Assembly (NCBI GenBank): GCA_003260075.1 | Contig: QLIY01000081.1 | Span: 203,481 to 267,480 of the forward strand | DNA: 64,000 bases | Reading direction: 5' to 3' | Origin: Phallusia mammillata | Lineage: Eukaryota; Chordata; Ascidiacea; Phlebobranchia; Ascidiidae | Part shown: positions 37,601-49,600 of the stretch, in pieces | Numbering within the stretch: the stretch's first letter is position 1 | Layout of the letters: each line of letters starts with the position of its first letter | The notes under the pieces: model-generated | Databases searched by the model: none | The model's input: only the letters and a program-made list of their open reading frames with translations | What the model was told of the DNA's origin: nothing | Made by a program: the position numbers and the translations under genes

Positions 37601-40600
37601 TTTGGTGTCAAAGATATTTTTGGATCAGAAAAAGTTTGAAACCGCTTCTCTTTGTAATTAAAATCGCGAATTTGTTTCCCAAACCTGTGTCGCAATTTTT
37701 ATTTCTCCTGGCTTAAAAATAGGTTTCTGCCTAATTTTAGTTTTCGGTTTTTCCATCTTTTCTGATTGTGAATTCGTGGCAGAATTTTGATTAAAAATCC
37801 AAAATCATCTAATTTTCTTGAAATGCGGAGTTATTTCGTACGATTTCAAGAACTAAAAATCAAAAGCGGAATTTCCGGATTTTCCGAACACGATTTTCTA
37901 AAATTGGTTTTCCTTCAAATTTCCAGGAACATTCCTCAACTTATTTAGGATTTCTTGCTAAATAAAACCGAAAGTGTAAAAACGTTTGCTATTTGCGTTT
38001 TTGTCTAATTGTTAAACCCTTCATTTTGATTTTGCAGTCGAGTAATTTAGAATATTTTATTTATAATGTTGTGTCATAAAATTGATTCAGTAAAAATCAG
38101 TTTCGTTTGACCAACCCGTCACTACATGGCGTATTACAACAAGCTTTTTAATCGAATAAAATAAAGTCTTAAATCAACAAACATGAGTTAACTTGATCCC
38201 AAACCTACCTACCCGAGACATAGTATGTAGATAGAAAATTTTGTGATAGAACATATCCACAGTCCACAGAATACAATAAAGAATTTTTAACCCTTAAAGG
38301 TCTACTAGATTTTATTACGTTGAGTCATCTGATTGTAATGCAAAGCGGACGATCAATGGAAACTTTTAAACTTCGTGCAAACCTCAAAACCGCTTTTGGC
38401 CTGTTTTTCTACGTTGAGTCATTGCACTCCTTGGTAGTCGGATATTTTTGCAGTTTCCGTGGATTTAGTAACAAGCTCATCCGGCTAACATCAGCCGGAG
38501 TCGGCAACAAGATCTGCTTTCTGTCCGAAACCTGTCCAGGCGGCAAGATTTTTTTCGAACGGTTTTGTTTGTCGACGCGCCGCGCTGCGCTCTATTGTCG
38601 ACCGGGGTTTTCCCTTATTCTGGGCATATAACTCTCAGTTGTGTTTGTTCAGCGGATTTCAGCGCTTAAAGCGAGCCGAGCTAAAAGCTTGAGATGTGCC
38701 GAATGCAGACGGTATGTAGGAGTTTAACCAGACCTACACACTTTGTCACAGTGGTGTGTAAACTAAACCAGCGTTTTCCAACGTAACTTTTGAAAAAAAA
38801 ACTGATTTTAGTTCTAGCATTTTATGAGTCATTAGATTTATAAAATTTGCATTTATAAATATTTAAGTCAGAAATCGCTTAAAGTATTCAGGTTTGGAAT
38901 CACAGAGCCCTAAAATTGTGAAAAATCTTGCTGTGAAACCTACAGCGTAACCATGTTGTATAGTCAGATGAAAGTTGCGGCTTAAAAACAGGTTCGCAGT
39001 GAAGTTAGGACGGTTGTATTCCTTTACCTGCCTTACTTTTCACTTACTGAAAACCTAGTCTGGTATAGCAATACTTTGCAGCAATTCTACATTTCGCGAT
39101 ACTATATGACGAAACAAGTAGGTTGTAGCAAGGTCTTGTGTAATGACACAATTGCTATTGTCTTGAAATCGGAAGTTGTTGAAACAAGGGGATTGTGTAA
39201 AGCAGAATGCAAACAATCAACCGGTATTATACAACTGTTGTTGCAAAACTGTGCATTTTGACTTTTTGTTTGATGTACATACTAAGTTTAGTGGTTTTAA
39301 ATATGTTTTGAAAATGTTCACTTAACAATTTGACATGAAAAAAAAACATGGAAAAATATGGATTTTTTTTACCTTTAGCTACAAATTTTTACTTGCTTCA
39401 AATTCTTTTTACGTTAAAAACCGCCGTTTTGGGAATATTGTGTTACAAGTAATTGTAAGTTGACTCCAGTTACTTTAATACGCCGCAATTTGCAATATTT
39501 TGCATCGTATGTGATGTTGTTATCACCGAAATTAGTGACATACTTTTAATGCATATATCGTGAAATCCTCTAGTACTCAGGTTTTTAGGTATTGGTTTTC
39601 TTAATTAGGTGATGTGCGATGACCCGTAACGATAAGTGCAGCGATGCGTATCGTTAATCACGTGGGTTGCTGATTTGCATACAAACAGGGCATTTTCGAA
39701 CTCTATGTAAATTAACATACGTTTTCGATCGGGTTAATTCGAATAAGGTTCCATATATTTGCATTCAAACGAAACTAAACATACCAAACACTGTTCTATT
39801 GTGTGGTGAAGATAAATATAGTCAGTTTAACCACGCAAATTTGCCGCATGCAAAATCTAAAAGCAAAATACGAGAGCTTGTGTAACACTGAGACATGCAA
39901 CCTGCCAATAGTTGTAAATGCATTTTGGAACGAGTTAACCATGTTCTTTATAGCTTAAAAGCCCTCCTATATACAGCTTGAAAATGACATAAATTATACG
40001 TTTACAATGTTTTCATTTTCTCTGCAATAAGGTTTGCTTTATTATTGGGCACATATTTAATATCGGTCAAGTTGTTGCAAAACCAAAGTTTTGTGGAAAA
40101 CTCCCGATTTTCTAAGCCAATCGCCTTTGCACGGTTAAATGCGCATCGTCGTTACGCCTCACCAGACACAGCACAGGTGCACTAAAGTAACCTGTCGCAT
40201 CGGGCCACTCGCAAAGGTTACTCGCGGTCAAATTAAGGTACTTTCACTTTTGAATTATTTAAACAAAGAAACCAAGCAAAGCGTCGGTTGTGGTGAAATA
40301 CTTAGCTTTGCGCAACGCGGCTATGTGGGCGGGAAAATGTTACAAATAAATTTACGAGCAAATCTCATTTGCCAAAGGTGGTTTTGGCCGTTGTTTGTTA
40401 CTTCGTTGTTTAATTTGACTCATACCTTATGTTGTTGCGAACGACATGGGTAAAAAACTTGTGGATAATTAAAATTTTCATATTACCTGGTTAAAAGAGT
40501 TTTTTTTGTTTTAGTTTTGACTGAAACGTTTTTTATTAACGTAAACCGTTCGGGTTGACTGCGCGAAGCTCGTTTGGAAACCAATATGTATTTTTCATCA

Positions 40601-43600
40601 ATAAAACCACTTTTAAACCAAATGTTTTGGCAAAATACTAACTTGTAAGTGTCGCGTAACTTACAATACCATAGAGAGAGACAGAGACAGAGACAGAAGC
40701 TTTCAGACGCTTTTAAATTGTTTTCACCATGGCTACGGGGGGGGGGATAGAGAGAGAGACAGAAGCTTTCAGACGCTTTTAAATTGTTTTCACCATGGCT
40801 ACTTGACAACTACTCTTGTTTCGTCATAAAGTGCTTTGACACTCACAGCTGATACCGGTGTAAAAATACCCAGCTACTCAATTTAACCAAACTGCGTTGC
40901 TGTGACGACTGTTGCCATAACAATCGCGTTTTGTTTTATTTCGCAACAATAGACGTTTGTGTGAAAATGTTCGAATATTCGCGATGAATCATTGTTGGGG
41001 TTTTAGGGGATTTTTTGTTGGAGTTGTTCAAGGAAACCGACCATTTGCGTAAATTCCCCTTTTTCGTATCAGACAAACCCATATAAGATAGTGATTCAGC
41101 GATAGGGGGGGGGGAAAAATGTTCGAATATTGGCGGTGAATCATTGTCGGGGGTTTTAGGGGATTTTTTGTGTAAGTTGTTCAAGGAAACCGGCCATTTG
41201 CGTAAATTCCCTTTTTCGTATCAGACAAACCCATATAAGATAGTGATTCAGCGATAAAGCTATATTTGAGTTGGACAGCTCCTAAAGCAAACTTTCCTCT
41301 CCATTTGAGCTATGACCTCATTCTTAATGACGTCATGTCTGTGGTTATTAATTAAAGTTCCAAAGTGGATCGTGGTTCTTGTGATTATTAACCAGACTAC
41401 AAATACTGTTGCATCAAATTTATAGAGCTCTACAAGTCGCCTTCATACAACCAGACTACATACAGTAACTGGAAATATCTTAGGGTTAAAATTATATTTT
41501 GCGCATTGTAATTTCAGCTCCTATTTTATGTACCGCGTCAGTTTAATGTACACCGAAACATACAGGAGTAGAAAACCGCTGGTTTCTCGTTGTAACTGAT
41601 ACCGAAGTATATTGCTACAAGCCTCGGGCAGTTACATTCGTTTGTTTGAGAATTTGGTTTTGGCAATTCAAAGACGGATAAAGTTATCAATTAGAGAATA
41701 ATAAAAAAGTTAAGCTTAAATAATAACAGTATAGCGGTGACACAATGATATCGTTTTTTGCCAAACACGAAGTTGCCTTTGGAGTAAGAAAAGGTATTAT
41801 TTAGAAGTTACGACAATAGATTTGTCATCCATTAAACAAGCTTAAGCTTAGAATTCAAAAGTTATCGTGCTATGCGACCTTTCCGCTTCTTTTGTTTGTA
41901 TCGATGCCACTTTGTACTGCCGATGCGTATCGTTGAGTTTTAACTGGAAACAAATAGCCGTGCAACCGCGTGACGTGTATAAACCACCATGAAAGCATGT
42001 CAATTATGTTTTTTATTGCATCAGGAGACTTGCCATGGCGACGCGCGAAGCCTTTCGGATCTATATTTGTCACGTGATTTGCGCAATCGCGTTTGTTCCA
42101 CCACTCGGGGAATTTCCCCTCTTTTCCACCACCGCAGGTTTTGTGCAGGTGGAGGTTTTGTAGCAAGCGGAAACTGAATGGTCTCATGCGTGACTCTAAG
42201 TGCTGTGTGTGCAAACGGAAAAGCAACGGGAAGTGATTGTGTCAATCTTACTAACTGCACAATTCACCGGTTCAGTAGTACAACACGACCTGATACGTTT
42301 AAGTACAACCTGATCATTGTACTGCATTGTGCGTTTTTATTGGGTCTTTATTGGGAATTTCAGTGATTAAAATCCGTAAAAGTAGAATCACCCAGTCATA
42401 GGCGTTCAAAGTAGCCGCTAAAATGCCGCAGTTGTATTGCTGTTGTGTAAAAATATATATCTCAAGAACTTAGACTTGATGTTACTTCTGAAATAAAATC
42501 TGTGCGACAGCTGGGCCTCAAAACTGACAACATTTCAATGCACAACAAGGGGTTAAGATTGTTCAACTTCAACTCTGGTTGACTTCAGGTCATCACAACA
42601 AACCAATCAATCTACAAAACGCTAATTACTTCCTCTATGCATGAAGCGTGTTTACAAACTGCTCGGGTGGCGTGTTGGCGTTGCAATGTAAGCGTCTGTT
42701 GCAAGGCTGAATGCGGTTACTGCTGGTTAAATCAGTTTCGGGTGGATGTGTTGCAGTTGCGTTTGTCAAGCATATGTCGTCTTATCTGTACACTGCTCTA
42801 TGTGGAGAGGAAACGTCGGTTCAGTAGCAGATCAGTGCAGCAGCGTTACAGTTTGTACAGGTTACTTACATTTGAGCTTATAAACAGCTTTGAAAATGAC
42901 AGTTTTCACGTTTTTACTTATTTTCTGTGGCGACGCTTAATGACTATGTTGTAAAAGTTGCATTGTAATGTTATGTGATCCATCTTTAGGCAGATGTAAG
43001 AAAGATAATGCACAAAGTATATCTTAGGGGGGGGGGACAGCTTTGAAAATGACAGTTTTCACGTTTTTACTTATTTTCTGTAGCGACGCTTAATGACTAT
43101 GTTGTAAAAGTTGCATTGTAATGTTATGTGTTCCATCTTTAGGCAGATGTAAGAAAGATAATGCACAAAGTATATCTTATGTGGCAAATTTGGCATGAAA
43201 GGAAACTTTTGAGCATAGTTTTTAGCATTAAGTTTTTACACTATTATCATGCAGGCCGATTGCGCTTTTCAAATCTTTTAAAATTAACCTAATTTACATC
43301 TTCTTTGTTTGCATTCAAATGTGTCTTGGTTGTGGCGTCATAATGCCTATTGTTTAGCTGAAACACCCGATTGTTATGAAGCAGTGAATGACAATAAATG
43401 CAGTATAGTGGTTTAATTGCAATTTCATAACAACCGTGTAGTTATATGTGCAATAATCCTCTTTTGCACGAAGCTAGTGCTGCAAAATTAAGTGTTGCGC
43501 CATGCGTTAGCAAATCAAACCTTTTCGCATCATTTAAACTGGGCAAGGTGGTATTCAGCTCAGATACCACGCAAACAATTCCCTCGGAGTTCTACGGTGC

Positions 43601-46600
43601 TTGCCAGTGGGATTTCCCCAGGTACAAACCGCTCGAAACCTTTTTCTCGACGCGATAAGGTTCAGCTGTTGTTATAGCGCTTGTTGAAAACCGTCGAAGC
43701 TTTAAAGGTCGTGTTTGAGCAGCAGGGCATATCTGAGCATATATATATCCAACGGGAGACTCCGTAGTTCGGGTACGAACAGGATTTTGTCGCAGGTAGT
43801 GTGTCTTGAAGCGGGTTTTTGAACCAGCTTAGTCAGTCACCCGTCTCGGGTAGATTATGTGTGCTGTTTATTGTTAATGTTGGAAGTTTAGAAACAGCTA
43901 ACTGGCAAAGTTTGGAACACTTGCAACTGCTAAGGACTTTCTGAATCACTAAATCTTCAGTAATGTAAGACAGGGACTATTCAATGCTTTTCACGATTAA
44001 AACAACATTAATTTGAAATGTTTTGATTGAGGATTGCTAAACCCTTTGCATTGTGCTATGATTTATACACGAGTGTGTTGATATGAAGAACGCTTCAGGG
44101 CGCATTCAAGTAAAAACTTGCGCTCTGCAAGGGGGGGGGGGAAAACAACATTAATTTGAAATGTTTAGATTGGGCTTGATTGAGGATTGCTAAACCCTTT
44201 GCATTGTGCTATGATTTATACATGAGTGTGTTGACATGAAGAACGCTTCAGGGCGCATTCAAGTAAAAACTTGCGCTCTGCAATGTTGTTTAACATTTTG
44301 TATTTATGCTGCAATTGTGTCGATGTAGAAGTTGGTTAAGAACTGTAGTGTGCAGTAACAACGTTTGTCTACCAGTATATCAAAAGATGTTTCTGCCAAA
44401 TTTATGCAAGGGATATTTCTTACAACCTTTCATTTAATCTTTCACAGACATCGGTTTAGGCTTGGTCTAGGGTAGAAATCATAATAATCACAAACCTTGT
44501 TAGCAATGGAGCCCACTAGCGACGAAAACCAGCCGATCCACGTTTCATCAGCAAGTCAAAGTTCCGACTCTTTGGACGAACTCGAAACTTTAGGCAACCA
44601 CAATCCTTTCAATCCTGACCTTGAAGACCCGGGGGTCTCAACCAGCCAATCACTGACCGACATCGCCCGTCCAAGCACCTCCACACACAATGACGTAACA
44701 CCTCGTGACGTCACACCACATGATGACGTCACTGAACGTGTGCGTGACGTAGTTGAGGGTTCGGACGCGGCCCGGGTTTGCGAGGAGTTCGCCGAGAAGC
44801 TAAAGGGGCTTTACCCCCATTACTTGGGGCAAGTGAAGGGGTCAGGAATGGCCGTACCCCTACTTCTGCACAGCGCGGTGGGTTAACATGGGGGTTTTGT
44901 GGGGTTAATGTTGGGTTGGCTTAGAATAGTTTGATTTTGTTCCTGTAGATCTGCGTTTTGTTATCTGTGTTATATGTGGTTTGAATATTTCTTTCTTCAG
45001 GAACCTTATAGCGTTGGTGGCAACATGTTGACTTTGTATCAGTTTCTTTAGTTTTGGTTGCATATTTGCTACCATTGTAGTCTGGTGTGGGAAATCCTTA
45101 AGTTAAAAGTTTTAAGTCAAATGGTATAAAACCATCAGACCTGTGAAATATATCCCTTTGGGATAATATGAATGTTAGCAACTATTCGGATTGGTTACAT
45201 ATTAGAAGGGCTAGAAAGTTGAAAAAACTGAATTGCTAACGGTTAATAATGCCTATATTTGTTACTTACTCTTTAATTCTTATCGGTTACATACATAAGT
45301 AACTGTTTGTAAATTGTTTAGTAAATTTATTTTTGTTCAAACCCACATTCCAGTTAAATGACTTCGAACATCGTTTTAAATACTTTACATATTTGGCAGA
45401 ATTCTTTGGGGCGTCTTTGTCTTTCGCCCACTCCAAATTTAAAGTTCAAAGGATATAAGCTTGCCGGGAAAATATCCCTGGTCTATTGTTATTTCCCGGT
45501 ACATATGTGACGCATAACGACCTGTGTGATCAACCATGGGGGGGGGGGGTTCGAACATCGTTTTAAATACTTTACATATTTGGCAGAATTCTTTAGGGCG
45601 TCTTTGTCTTTCGCCCACTCCAAATTGAAAGTTCAAAGGCTATAAGCTTGCCGGGGAAATATCCCTGGTCTATTGTCATTTCCCGGTACATATGTGACGC
45701 ATAACGACCTGTGTGATCAACCATGACTTGACGTGAGAACGTCACATTACAGCAATGCGTGGGAGGGACTGGCGCAAGTAATTGTTACGACATAATGTGT
45801 TGGCAAGGTGGTTTTTGTGAATCAAGTAGTCAAAGTCCAATATATTCCAATATCCTGACATTTCCCGGCCGCAATTTCAGGAGTCAATTTCAACGTTTCT
45901 TTTAGAATAGCCTGTAGATATTAATTTTGGAAGCACTTCATTATACCAGTTTATAGTCAACGCAAAACCTTGTTTTGTAACAAGTAATATGGTTAAGTGC
46001 ATGAAACGTGTTAGGACACCTGCATGAGATGTGGTGCATATATCAAGAACGGTGCTAAAGACAAAACTAGGTCTTATAGAAGTCAGCTTAAACATTGGAA
46101 GTTTTTCGATTAATTGTGAGTTTTAGTGTTGGTGAATTGGCCCAACCAATTTTGGTCGTTGGCATCACTTACTTGTGGTCAGATGGGGGGGGGGGGTTTA
46201 GTGTTGGTGAACTGGCCCAACCAATTTTGGTCGTTGGCATCACTTACTTGTGGTCAGATGTCTTAAGATTTTGCCAAATACGCTGCGCAGAGAATCATTA
46301 GCAAGTTGGGTTATATCAGGTGGACTTGTGTAAGTTTTTCAATAAATCAAGTTTAGAAAAATCTGCTTATTTCAAATAGTATGACTCAGTCAGGTTTTTG
46401 TGGTAAGCCTAGGAACTGAAAAAAAAAACCAATAGAACTTTAACAAGCATCAGAAGCGTCTGTAAAGTCGTTGAATGGTATCGTTCTAAAATTCATCCTG
46501 TATTTTGGAAAATGTAGTTGTTTGTTGTTGCGCCATCGATTGCGTAACAATTACATGTTTATGACGACACGTAATTGTTGCCTACGTGTCTGATTCCACA

Positions 46601-49600
46601 AACTTATGTTTCCTTGTTTTTTCTTCGCAGGCTTTTTGTGATGCTCTGATGAAAGAGAACGAAAAAACAAATACGCATCTTAACGAGATGAGAGAACAAA
46701 ACGAAGCCTTGAAACGAGAGAACGAGGAGCTCAAGCGCGACACCCAGTGTCAGACACAGATGCAGACAAACGCCCGCACGGGGTCGTCCTCGAGTCCTCC
46801 CTCTGGAAGCTCAGATGTTATTTCGAGGTTGCAAGCCAGAGTGAAGAAATTGGAAGGACAACGAACAGAGGTGAGTTTTTATGTTTGTTTGCAGAATAAT
46901 GGTTCTAAATCCTTAACTATTTGTGCCCATCTAAAACACTTAAACAGAAACGAAGACGATCAGCGTCAGTGTAATATTTCGTATTTGAAACAGAAATATT
47001 AATTTGGCTTATTTAAATGACATCGTCTTATCCAAATAGAATCAAAGGGGGGGGGGATTTAAATGACATCGTCTTATTCAAATAGAATCAAAACTATCGT
47101 CGGTCAAACTTGCATAGGATGATTTCTATAGTCTGTTACGACATTTCCACTTACCATCTGTGTCAACACATGAGTTTACGAAAGCTGTTTAAAACCTATT
47201 AGACTGGACGTTACCTTTTTACCGTCCTAAATGGTTTACGCTTTTTAATTCCGAGGACGGAATACTTGTGCTGCAAACATTATAATGTTACTGCTGATTT
47301 AAACATAGACTCTGTTTTTTGACACGGAAAGCCTTTTAGCTCTATCCACCCTGGCAGACTTTTTACTTAAGCTGTATCCGCCCTACACAGGATTTAAACC
47401 AACAACCTCTAAACTTTGATTTCAGATTCTCCGTGTAAATCGTCAGTGGGATGCTCAGTACCGCCGCTTGAAGCAGGAGTTCGACACCCGTTCAGCTCAA
47501 CACGAACACGACGAAACTTCTAGAACGCAAGTTAAGTTCCAGGCAGAAACCCCATCTACTTCTGCTTCTGCATCTGCCGGTGCGACCAAGCAAAGATACG
47601 AGGAAAAACGAAAACGGGATATCGACGTTATGCTGATGAGCGCTAAGAAAGAAATTCGAAATCTAATGGTGAGAAAGTAGTTGTTTTGCTAATGCCGTAA
47701 TTTTGGTTTGTTGAAGCAGGCTTAATTCCGTGGGTTTTCGCCAGAATAGTCCAGTTTCAAACCGGTTTAAATCGGATTTAAAAATCGAAAATGTTGTCCC
47801 GATCAAGCCTGCTGTTTTGATGTGTGTAGTAGGGATGTTTAAAGTAAAACAACTGGGTATTATAGAATAATTATTTCGAACTAAGAGTATCGAATCCAGT
47901 TCATTTATCATTTTCGGCAGTGTAATCAATTTGTAGCTTAACATCCACTGCCCTTTAACAAGTTGTTAAACTTGCATTTTCTTCATATATTTACACTTTC
48001 GAAACAACATTTCTGATGATAAATTTATCAAGCACTTTTTCGTGGCTTGTTTTAACAATTTTATCTTTTTTCCCCTTCAGCAAGAGAAAGCCGCCATCGC
48101 ACGAAACTTCGCGAACGCCCATTCCCAGAGTCAGACTTTGAAACGGGAATTGTCGCAACTTAAGGAAGTCAATCGGAAGTTGGAAACGGATAAAAGTTGC
48201 ATGGAAGCTGAAAACCAGAGACTTAACCTGGCCCTGGAAGCTGCGTACAGGTGAGCAATGCTCTTCACACTCCCGCGCCGCTTTCGAACCCTCAAGTACG
48301 TCACACACACGTTTGGTGACGTCATGAGGTGTGACGTCACTGGGAAGGGCGATGTCGGTTAGAGATACTGAAAGTTGATCGATTTGACAAAGTAACCTAA
48401 GAAATGTGGAAGATATTTGTGTTACTTTAAATGGTTGAGCTACTAACATTAGAACTTCACAGTTTGCTAAATACCGATAGATGGCGCAAAGGGCACAGTT
48501 ATTTAGATTAACAGTAGCACAGGGAACTAAATTTTGGTTAAAAACTAACTTTTTAACTTGGTTTCAATGTTAGTTTTATTATTATGAAACCTCCAACCCT
48601 AAAAACCCTAACGGTCTGTAATTGCTCAGAATTCACCTATCATTAGCCGTTAAGAACGGTATTTTGAAGTTATGTAAACAAGGAGTTGTATTTTCGCATT
48701 CGCAGCATCCACCACCAACGTTCATCACTTCCCTCCGACGCCGTGCTGCTATCTAACGGTGAGTCGAACCGACGCAACGCGCTACTAGATGGTGCTAGAT
48801 ACAACATGTTGAGCTCTTCCCCGGAGGAAGGATCACCGAATGCGAGTGGTGGTGAAAGAAGTCCTCCTCCTCACACGGCTGCTGATGCGGGAGCGATGGA
48901 TGATCTCCGGACACAAATTGAAGTCCTCCAAGAGCAGGTTCGATACTGATGTTCATTTTTTCGCATCTTCAATTTTGTTAATTCATCTAAAGTCTAAATG
49001 CTTAGACATGAGATTTGATAAGCTGTTAAGTTGGTTGTTTAAGATTCAGATTTGTTATTAATTATGGCCGCTTTGATTTACAATTTGGTGCACTATTTCT
49101 GTTTTACTGTGAACATCATTCCACGCACAAATACATGAAACCCTCATTTACGATAAACCCCGGATTCTGTTAATTCGGATCTTCGCCTAATTCGGGCAAT
49201 TAAATGTGACGAGACTTGAACTAATTGACAACGGTTAATCCTGACAATTTTTTGGGTCCAAACTGGTCCGAATTAACCGAGTTTTCTTGTATTTTCTTGA
49301 TATTAGATTTTTATAGGTGTAGTTTTTATGACTTTTACGAAACGCGTCTTAAACTTCTTTAATTCTGATCTACAGGTGAAGATTTATCGGGAGGATTTCG
49401 AGACTGAGCGTAGAGACCGTGAGAAGAGCCAGGGAGACAAGCAGAGGTTGGATGATCAGCTGACAAGAGCTAAACACGAAGTCCAAGCTCTCACTCAGCA
49501 AGTGCGAACTCATGAGTACGACTTCCAACAGGAGAGACGAGATAAGGAAAGGCTGAAGAGGCAACTTCAGATGGTAAGTTGGGTTTGGTGAAATACAACA

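Larger units (their letters stand above)
29761..43619. promoter_or_regulatory. TNIP1: Series of perfect NF-kB decamers in TNIP intron 7
   Basis: Sites matching GGGRNWYYCC: 29761 GGGATTCCCC, 32469 and 32726 GGGAATTCCC, 32688 GGGACTTTCC, 33777 GGGGAATCCC, 33828 GGGGATCCCC, 34595 GGGACTTCCC, 38604 GGGGTTTTCC, 42107-42119 GGGGAATTTCCCC, 43609 GGGATTTCCC. TNIP1 is an NF-kB target in vertebrates, so intronic enhancers are plausible. Found by eye; occupancy is unknown. Confidence 0.5.
25969..46630 (+). other. TNIP1: Giant TNIP intron 7 (20.66 kb)
   Basis: No coding gene is convincing inside it except the alternative first exon near 44.5 kb. It holds a MITE (26019), a piggyBac-type MITE (28747), hAT elements (30422, 30774, 33360, 34690), an X-box cluster (36816-36984), several perfect NF-kB decamers between 29761 and 43619, and about nine allelic-like G-run duplications. 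Without those extra copies the true intron is perhaps 1.5-2 kb shorter. Confidence 0.7.

Noticed and set aside
41870..42260. Several overlapping frames on both strands near 42 kb
   Set aside because: Shadows of one another; no homology. The notable thing here is the NF-kB palindrome at 42107.
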